DNA of 31,936 nucleotides from Saccoglossus kowalevskii (taxonomy: Eukaryota > Hemichordata > Enteropneusta > Harrimaniidae): contig NW_003140811.1 in NCBI RefSeq assembly GCF_000003605.2, positions 858,146 to 890,081 on the forward strand. Reading direction: 5' to 3'. A program made the position numbers and the translations under genes. A model generated the notes under the pieces. That model saw only the letters and a program-made list of their open reading frames with translations. It was not told the DNA's origin and did no database searches. Shown here piece by piece: positions 31,820-31,936 of the stretch (its first letter is position 1; each line of letters starts with the position of its first letter).

Positions 31820-31936
31820 GGTTATTATACGAAGATACCTCAAAGTATGCACGAAGACAGTACAGCGGCAGTATCGACCGTCGCGCAGCGGAGGTCGATA
31901 AGACAGTGTACTGTCTGAGTGCATACTTGAGGTATC
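31820..31936. mobile_element. Second palindromic GAGGATACCTC-family element, cut by the window end
   Basis: It starts GGTTATTATACGAAGATACC and runs through the same internal segments to GCATACTTGAGGTATC at the window edge, where the right arm is still unfinished. The core is longer than in the first copy, with an additional GGAGGTCGATAAGACAGTGT. The two copies lie three bases apart in the same orientation. Confidence 0.65.

Overview
The window is nuclear DNA from an animal. It has GT-AG introns in every gene, low GC content, many small inverted-repeat elements, and four members of the M1 zinc aminopeptidase family (aminopeptidase N-like). The gene style and repeat load suggest a marine invertebrate, perhaps a non-vertebrate deuterostome, but nothing fixes the species.

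Layout. (1) 1-2826, + strand: the last three exons of M1 gene A; its last visible intron holds a broken RecQ-like helicase fragment and two hairpins. (2) 2827-6336: tail-to-tail spacer with degenerate tandem repeats and a run of 14 G. (3) 6337-14190, - strand: complete 17-exon M1 gene B, with a TATA box and a promoter block upstream. (4) about 14346-15868: spacer. (5) 15869-24697, - strand: complete 17-exon M1 gene C, a tandem copy of B with the same 16 intron positions and phases. Its intron 10 carries an 886-bp TA-flanked transposon that B lacks, and its intron 16 carries a palindromic element. (6) 24854-31217: spacer holding a 3.25-kb inverted-repeat element with large subterminal repeat arrays. 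(7) 31218-31607, - strand: the last two exons of M1 gene D, followed by palindromic elements up to the window end.

The four genes are an expanding aminopeptidase cluster. B and C encode full-length enzymes (about 953 and 950 residues) with GAMEN, HELIH-x18-E and the transition-state tyrosine, so both look catalytically competent. Each has a short N-terminal hydrophobic segment and no C-terminal GPI-type tail, so they are probably secreted or type II membrane ectopeptidases. Final exons place A with D (SDMPxEAA) and B with C (shorter loop). Exon 1 of B and C shares a 336-bp tract with no difference, while neighbouring exons differ by 1-8% and introns by more, which suggests recent gene conversion. 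No tRNA, rRNA, CRISPR array or retroviral element was recognised.
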